Origin: Ciona savignyi
Taxonomy: Eukaryota > Chordata > Ascidiacea > Phlebobranchia > Cionidae
Assembly (NCBI GenBank): GCA_000149265.1
Contig: CH002883.1
Span: 663,845 to 727,844, forward strand
Direction of reading: 5' to 3'
Length of the DNA stretch: 64,000 nt
Shown here: piece after piece, positions 57,528-64,000 of the stretch
Layout of the letters: every line of letters starts with the position of its first letter
Position numbering within the stretch: the first letter of the stretch is position 1
Position numbers and translations under genes: made by a program
The notes under the pieces: model-generated
Seen by the model: the letters and a program-made list of their open reading frames with translations, nothing else
Databases searched by the model: none
Told to the model about the DNA's origin: nothing

Positions 57528-60500
57528 GTAACAATGTCAGCTATCCCAGAAGGATATGTTGTGTTCCCTAAAGTTCCTCTTATTCGATTGGAAGGACCAC
57601 TTCCTGTGATTCAACTGCTTGAAACTACATTCTTAAATCTAATAAACTATGCAAGGTTAGGATAGGGATATTGTTATCGGTTATTTCAGTTTTTTTCACA
57701 TTTAACTTCAGTTTCTAAGATATTGTAGTTATTTATATTAAATAATCTTTGCACATGTGCAGTAAGGGGGATTATGCCTTTGAGTCAGGAGATTTTACCA
57801 GTTATTACAACTAAAACTTTCTTAAGCTGCACATGTTTATTACAGAAATTTCCAAAAGGTACCTACCCCAAGTGCAATTGTATTTTTAATTGGAGAGTGT
57901 CGACTATGTGTTAACCACATACTATTTTTAAAACCCCATGTTGAGTGTATGTTATATGTTTCTGCATGCAGAAATAATCAGGTTCTCTGGTTACCTCATT
58001 CCTGGTATATGTTACACAATGTGTATAAAGTTTGTTTTTGCAAACAACAATTAATTGGTTTCCGAGTTACCAATCCGAACTTGATATCTATATTTTCTAA
58101 ATGAAACACACCGGTTACTTGGTTACCTAATCCCTATTGGTATATATGTGATACAAAGTGTATTAGGATTTGCGGGAATTTCCATGGTACTATGTACACA
58201 CAAATGTATTTATGCACACTTAGACAACATATGTAAAAGATACAACTTGATTTGAGACAGCACGATATTGGTCAGAAAAACCACCCCTATATTTAAAAAA
58301 AAAAAAATATTTATGTGTCCATTTTTTCAAAAGGTGCCCTTAACAGACATATTTTAAATTTTATCCCAGACCTCAGTGGATAAGAAAACTCAATTACTAC
58401 ATGTGCAATCAGTAGAGTTACCACACGGGAAATTGTCAAATTCGCTTGCAGGATTGCTATATTTTACCAATCAATCATAACCACTTTCCTTCCGCATGCA
58501 GCTTAGTGGCTACCAATGCAGCTCGCTTTAGGATCACTGCTGGTGATGGTGTCCAGCTACTGGAGTTTGGCTTACGACGTGCCCAAGGTCCTGATGGGGG
58601 TCTATCTGCTTCCAAATATTGTTATATCGGTGGTACGTTGTTGTGTTGTGTATTGTAGCAATAGTGTAAACTAGTCAACCTTTGTATTGTAAACCTTATG
58701 TTGACAAAGTACCAAGGTCAAAAAATCAATGAAATACCATGAGATAACAAACTTACTACACCGTAGGCTAGCTTGAAAGAAAGTCAATGAGTTTGTAAAA
58801 AACTTGCAACCTTGCTGTTTTCTTATTATTAAAATACAGTATTTCTTACTATTAATACATAAATGTGGCTATTGTTTATTATCCAAATCATGTTTTTCTC
58901 TATCTCAAGCATTAGGCGGAAAAAGATATCTTTAAACAAATAAGTATAAAATACGAATATTTATGTTTTATCCCTGTATATAGTTATTTCAGTCTCTTTG
59001 TTTATGATGAAGGGTTGCAATGGTAACTATATTCAACCAATAAGCTTAAGAGTTTCGTAGATGTACAGGCACCATAAAGAATGTCGGATCAAACCTGCTG
59101 TCTAAATGGTAGTTTTCTTAAGCAAGACATTTAGCCTACGTCCACATACGACCGGTTAGTCTGGCGGTTTAGTGCGAAGCCTTTCAGCCAAAAGGTTGCT
59201 GGTTCTGAACTGGTCGCTAGCTGGAGAGTTGTGTCCTTGGGCTGAAGCCAAAACCCAGCGGAATAATGGGTTGTACTAAATTAAAAGGAAGTATGAATCA
59301 TACACAGCTCACTGCAATAGCCCTGGTAATGGTGATGGGCGCAAGGTGATTTGACAATTGCCCGTGTGTTAACCCTTTTGGTTTTCCCATTCACGGAGAT
59401 AAACACGATTATCCTATTTTACCCCCCTATACATTCTTTGAGCTGCCAGACAGATGTTTGTTCCTTTATAATTAGTGTTTATACGCAGTCCAACTTCTAA
59501 GAAACAAACCAGCATTGCACAGGCTTGTGCGCATGTGCGTGGAAGCAATACAATGCAAAATCTCTAGAATAGTGGTCATGACGTAATCTGACAATTGCCT
59601 GTGTAATAATGCCCCATGCCCTTTCTCATTTCACTGGATAATATAGGAATATCCTTACTTTCATTAACTGTAAGATAAGAAAGACGTTTAGTATTAGTCT
59701 GTTAAGTTACCACTACAGTTACCACTGAAGTGTTAAAAAAGTCATTTATTGCAGGGTTTGATGGAACAAGTAACGTCCTGGCTGGCAAGTTATTCGGAAT
59801 ACCAGTTCGTGGGACTCATGCTCATGCTTTTGTTAATAGTTTCAGTTCTCTCGACGATGTTAGTGAAAATGTAAGTTTCTTGGATTTCTTGTTTTTTGAG
59901 GATGTAATTTTAGAGAGGTTTCAAAATTTTTAGTAGTCTGTTTTTTATGTTAAAAATAATTTCCGAAATTTAATTTATTTTTTATTTTTTATATTTAGGA
60001 ACTTCAGGTTAACCCTGAAGCAGTGTTACCCCAACAACCGGAACTCAGCTTTTGCCAGCTGGCAATATCGTGGTTGACAAGGATATCTCCAATCCTGAAC
60101 ATATTGGAACATGAGACAAATAAAGGAGAACTGAAGGCTTTCTTGGCTTATGCATATGCATTTCCTCGAACTTGCTTGTGTCTGCTTGATACATACTCTG
60201 TAATCAAGTAAGTCATCGTTTGTGCTAGCTGTTAAAAATCTATGGAAATATAGTTCTGTGAAAATATGTACGTTGTTTCCTTAGAAACAGTAGAGTCAAC
60301 ATGTTAGTGTAACGACTCAGTAAAAAGAACGACATAGTGGCATTGTGTTTTTATTAACCTAAAATTTAAATATCTGCTAGAAAATTGTAAACCTAACCTT
60401 TGAATTCTAAAAAAAAAAGTCTATTGATCTTATCACAGTTTGCTTTTTGAAAACTAACAACTAATTAGACAACACAGATGCATTGATACTTTAATAAACA

Positions 60501-63500
60501 ACGTTTACACACCATATTACATAAAAAACTGGTATTATGTAATAATTTTGTTCAATATTTGTCATTTGCATCCTGGTAAGTTTGTTTATATGGAGGGATT
60601 GATCCATAGTTATTTTACATTAAACTGTTGGGCAGAGCTTAGTCACTTTAAGTGTCGGCCACCAGCCAAAAGGTTGTTAAAACAAACCAATCACTACCAA
60701 GTCAATGGTGTCTTGGCAAGTTACTTAGCTGACATTGCCTGAATCCAGTGTATAGAGATTGAACCTAAACATCTGTTTTTTTCCCATTCATGGATATAAA
60801 ACTTGGATGTCATATTATGTGTACCCTTGCTACCCAAAGTATTGAAGTGATTTTGCATAGCCTGATATATTTTACTCGCCTGGTAACTAATGTTAGTCTT
60901 ACATACGGAAACATGGAAATTAAGTAGTGTTTGAATGCACAACCTTCGGGTTGGGTGTTGTCAAGGCAAAAAAACTTAGTTTAAATTTCCACACTTTGAT
61001 GTACCGGTATATTGTTTTTCACACAGGAGTGGTTTGCCAAACTTCCTTGCTGTAGCACTTGCATTAAATGAATATGGGTACCGGGCAATAGGTGTACGTC
61101 TGGACAGCGGAGATTTGGCTTACCTCTCCAGGAAATGTAGAGAAGCATTTGTTCTAATTGCTGACCAGTACGTAAGACTAAAATTATTATAATATGGGCC
61201 CAAAATTTAGTATTATATTTATTAGAAATGTGAACATGGATAGTTGCTATTTCTACTCTTTTTTAACAATAAACAATCATTAAATTTTACAAGTACCCAG
61301 CCATATTAATATTTCTTTTAAGTAACATTTATTTTATTGTATAAATTTTATTTAATGAATGGGACATGTATGTTTATGGGTTAAATGATTCTAGTAAAGC
61401 ATGGTGGGTAAGTGTACTTTATGGTGTTGCCTTAATTTTACAGTTGACATGATTTAGTAGACAGTATAATCAATAAATTGTTTTTTTCTGGTAAATCTTT
61501 TAATGTGGACTTTTCCATCTCTTAGGATTACGGCTGTACAACATTGATAGTTAACAGGTTAACATTAACTGAATTGTTGTTAGTTAGTTAAATTCCAAGA
61601 AAAGTTAACCTCATTTGTGTGTATCATAAATTAAATTAATAACTAAAATAAATAATTGACTTTGCTGGTGTATATTAATTTCTGTCAATAATGAGTACAA
61701 AGACTGTTTGTATGTTAAACTGCTCTAACCAGTATATTAATGTGTAATTTATACATCATGGTATACTGATATCTACCCTTCAGATTTAAAAGTCCGTGGA
61801 TGAAGAAATTTACTGTTGTTGCAAGTAACGACATTAATGAAGAAACCCTGATATCTCTGAAAGAACAAGTTAGTATATTTCATGTATAGTAATAATTGTG
61901 TTGTTACTTTTAATTGGTTGTAGTTATTGTAGAACCCATAATGCATTATTTCTGTATTTCACTAGACTGTTTTGCCATTGTAATTCACAAATAATTTAAA
62001 TATTTTGCTTTGTGTTGTTAATGTGGTGCACTTAGTATTCTGTTCATGGTGGAGAAGACTTGTCAGCATCCTATAACCCTTCCGCTGATAAGTGAGGCAA
62101 TGTTGGTTCATCCTTCAGATGGACTGCTTTTTAGTTGTCACATAATTGTTGGCATCACCAAAGATTTCATTTGCAAATTTTATGCTAAACTAAATAGTGG
62201 CAACCACTTGTTAACCACCACTATTTTAAAAAACAAAGTTTGACTGTATGCAATATGTTTCTGCATGCAGAAACAAATTGGTCCAATGGTTACCTAATCA
62301 ATCTTTGTATAGGCTGCATTTTTGTTTGTGTTTAAACTATTTATAGATTATGTTTGTTTTCAGTGTCCAGCTCTTTCATGCACAGAATAATACTGTGTTT
62401 AGAATTTCTAATGTTTATTTTATTTTGGAGAATTTCCGGTGGTAAACTAGGTTAGTTAAATTTCAATTGTTTTTTCCTGATTGTGTTATACACTTACTTT
62501 TTAAAATTTTGTAAATATTCCTGTTCAGTTATAAGATATTTGGCAATTATGCCAAAACTGTAGAAAAAGAGTTTTGGAGTTTTTATCTCTTGGAGTTTTC
62601 ATAAAATTTAAGGATTCCTAAAAGTTTCAACCTGATTGGCCAACTCGTCCTTACTGATGAACGGACATGCCTGTTAAGTAAAATCAAAATTTGGCTTTTG
62701 CAATAATATTGATATTATTTAAACAAAATTTCATTTTTTCACATACTAAGGTGTTTAAGAACACTTACTTAGGGTCACAAAAGCCATCCAATTTTACCAA
62801 ATTATGCTTGCAAAAAATTAATGAATCGCAGCCTTGCCTGTTGCGTGTAGTTAAGGTTTTAAAACTACTCACATTATAGGCTCTTTTTATAATATCTTAT
62901 AATGAACAATATTGTGTTTTAAAACAACATAATGATACCACAATGATACCACAGGGTTGAATTATTTTTAAACTAAGTAGTAGATCAAAACTTAATGCAT
63001 TGAGCTTATTAGACGCATTATCCTGTTTTGCTTATCCAAAACTTATGGTGATTTATTTTCACAGACATGTTATGGGAATGCCGAGGTTACTACATCCCAA
63101 ATTTGCATGCAGCTCGAATTTTAATTTTAGCTTTTACCAATAGATATGGCATGACTGTAGCTGTGTAACTTAAATTCCTTGCTTGATGATATTAGCCTTT
63201 TGAATTGAATTCCTTGCTTAATGATATTAGCCTTTTGAAATTTAATTCCTTGCTTAAGATATTAGCCTTTTGAATTTGATTCCCCATTACTATACTTTTT
63301 CATCTAGTGTGTGGTCGAACCGCTCATTGTAGTGTGTGTTTTTTCTGTTTATAGATACAACTCATTAGATTCAATTGGGTTAGAACAATACCTGTAAAAA
63401 TCGTTTATCTTTTAACTGCTGTGCAACTGGCACCTAATTGATTTCCTGGGTAATCCTTACACTGATTTCTCACATTTGTTTCCATGTGATTCAAAATTTA

Positions 63501-63821
63501 CACCGGTCGGGCAATCCTTTTAAATAATCAATGCAGTTTTAATTGCATGTGCACTAGATGCATGCTGTACTGGCACACCTATGCAGGTTACAATATAGCT
63601 ATTCTCATATGTTTATATCACTAGGTATATACAGAGCAATGTTTTGAAATGTAAATTGATAAGCAATTTTAAGTGCCTGGATTTTTTCTCTTTGGCTAAT
63701 ATTTATTGTGTAGCTACTTTAAAACAATTTTTTGCTTCAGAAGCATGAAATCAATAGCTTTGGGATTGGAACACATCTGGTTACCTGCCAAAAGCAACCA
63801 GCTCTTGGCTGCGTGTTCAAG
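57528..63821 (+). CDS. NAPRT: Nicotinate phosphoribosyltransferase, partial at both ends
   Basis: Seven exons are visible: 57528-57655, 58502-58632, 59755-59870, 59999-60207, 61027-61167, 61784-61868 and 63741-63821. Phases match throughout (297 codons). NAPRT joins nicotinic acid and PRPP to give nicotinate mononucleotide, the first step of the Preiss-Handler route to NAD, in the cytosol. Diagnostic blocks in order are [25 protein letters not shown]-like [56 protein letters not shown] (catalytic-His region), [39 protein letters not shown] and [22 protein letters not shown]. Residues before PEGYV are presumably in the N gap. The C-terminal exons lie beyond 64000; a donor GTATGA follows 63821. 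Introns hold SINE copies and a 36-bp minisatellite. Confidence 0.95.
59145..59432 (+). mobile_element. SINE, near full-length, in NAPRT intron
   Basis: The head CGACCGGTTAGTCTGGCGGT with the B-box-like GGTTCTGAACTGG, then GTCCTTGGGCTGAAGCC, GCGGAATAATGGGTTGTAC, CACTGCAATAGCCC, TTTTCCCATTCACGGAGATA and ATTATCCTATTTTACCC. Confidence 0.7.
59578..59662 (+). mobile_element. SINE 3' fragment in NAPRT intron
   Basis: TAATCTGACAATTGCCTGTG and TCATTTCACTGGATAATATA with AATATCCTTA match the SINE tail only. Confidence 0.5.
60626..60800 (+). mobile_element. SINE, eroded copy in NAPRT intron
   Basis: A head-like segment with AGCCAAAAGGTTGTTAAAAC, then GTCTTGGCAAGTTACTTAGC, TGACATTGCCTGAATCCAGT and TTTCCCATTCATGGATATAA. 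Confidence 0.55.
63172..63285 (+). repeat. ~36-bp tandem repeat, three units
   Basis: Three near-identical units of AATTCCTTGCTTAATGATAT followed by TAGCCTTTTGAA, in the last visible NAPRT intron. Confidence 0.9.
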
Positions 63822-64000
63822 GTATGAAAGTTGTATTTTCCTTAAGTTTAACAGATGATGCGTTATTTGGTGTAACTAGTTTATTGTTTAAAATAATTTA
63901 ATTTAATCAAGTACAAAATTGTGGGTCAAGATAACTATTTAAACTGGAGCAACAGACAATAAAAAAAGGAATTGGCAACTTAAGGGAAATTTTGGTTATG

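Noticed and set aside
56686-57665. Long open frames of about 280-310 codons across 56686-57665
   Set aside because: They consist almost entirely of N. Only the NAPRT exon from 57528 is real.
1-64000. CRISPR arrays, bacterial operons, ribosome-binding sites or rRNA genes
   Set aside because: None seen. Tandem repeats here have no regular repeat-spacer design, and the genes are spliced and eukaryotic.

Overview
This window is animal (metazoan) nuclear DNA: AT-rich, with spliced genes, introns full of short repeats, and two assembly gaps (18976-19075, exactly 100 N; 56739-57510). Gene content and repeats fit an invertebrate chordate, most likely an ascidian such as Ciona. That is inference; nothing here fixes the species.

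Layout. 1-7206: a BEL/Pao-type LTR retrotransposon with broken gag-pol, which shares its left LTR with a second copy running off the window's left edge. 7.2-12.4 kb: repeat-rich ground with a decayed hAT/ZBED remnant, a duplicated ~240-bp repeat, a ~132-bp triple tandem repeat, a MITE, and a small minus-strand gene (9403-9727) for a secreted, extremely arginine-rich peptide built from heptads. 12718-13668: GT31 beta-1,3-galactosyltransferase-like gene. 14.5-15.2 kb: possible Harbinger remnant. 18464-21103: four-exon gene of unknown family (433 aa). 26331-27101 (-): Cip/Kip cyclin-dependent kinase inhibitor. 33658-36334 (-): six-exon membrane leucine-rich-repeat protein (575 aa). 37.1 kb: stray fragment of a fucosidase last exon. 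39165-41781: complete seven-exon alpha-L-fucosidase. 42.4-44.6 kb: nested DNA-transposon remnants. 45751-51475: six-exon AGPAT5-like acyltransferase with a LINE in its last intron. 55947-56666: single-exon, tail-anchored heme-oxygenase-like protein whose catalytic Asp position is Ile. 57528 to the window end: nicotinate phosphoribosyltransferase (NAPRT), missing its 5' end (gap) and its 3' end (window edge).

The genes do not form one pathway. They look like ordinary neighbours: glycan synthesis and turnover (GT31, fucosidase), lipid acylation (AGPAT5), NAD synthesis (NAPRT), cell-cycle arrest (CKI), heme chemistry (HO-like) and cell-surface recognition (LRR). Two genes look most likely to be undescribed: the heptad-repeat cationic peptide and the four-exon orphan. 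Two patterns also stand out. The palindromic octamer TGACGTCA was found nine times, all between 8.5 and 36.8 kb. A tRNA-like SINE family has about eleven copies, all between 37.6 and 60.8 kb and nearly all on the plus strand.
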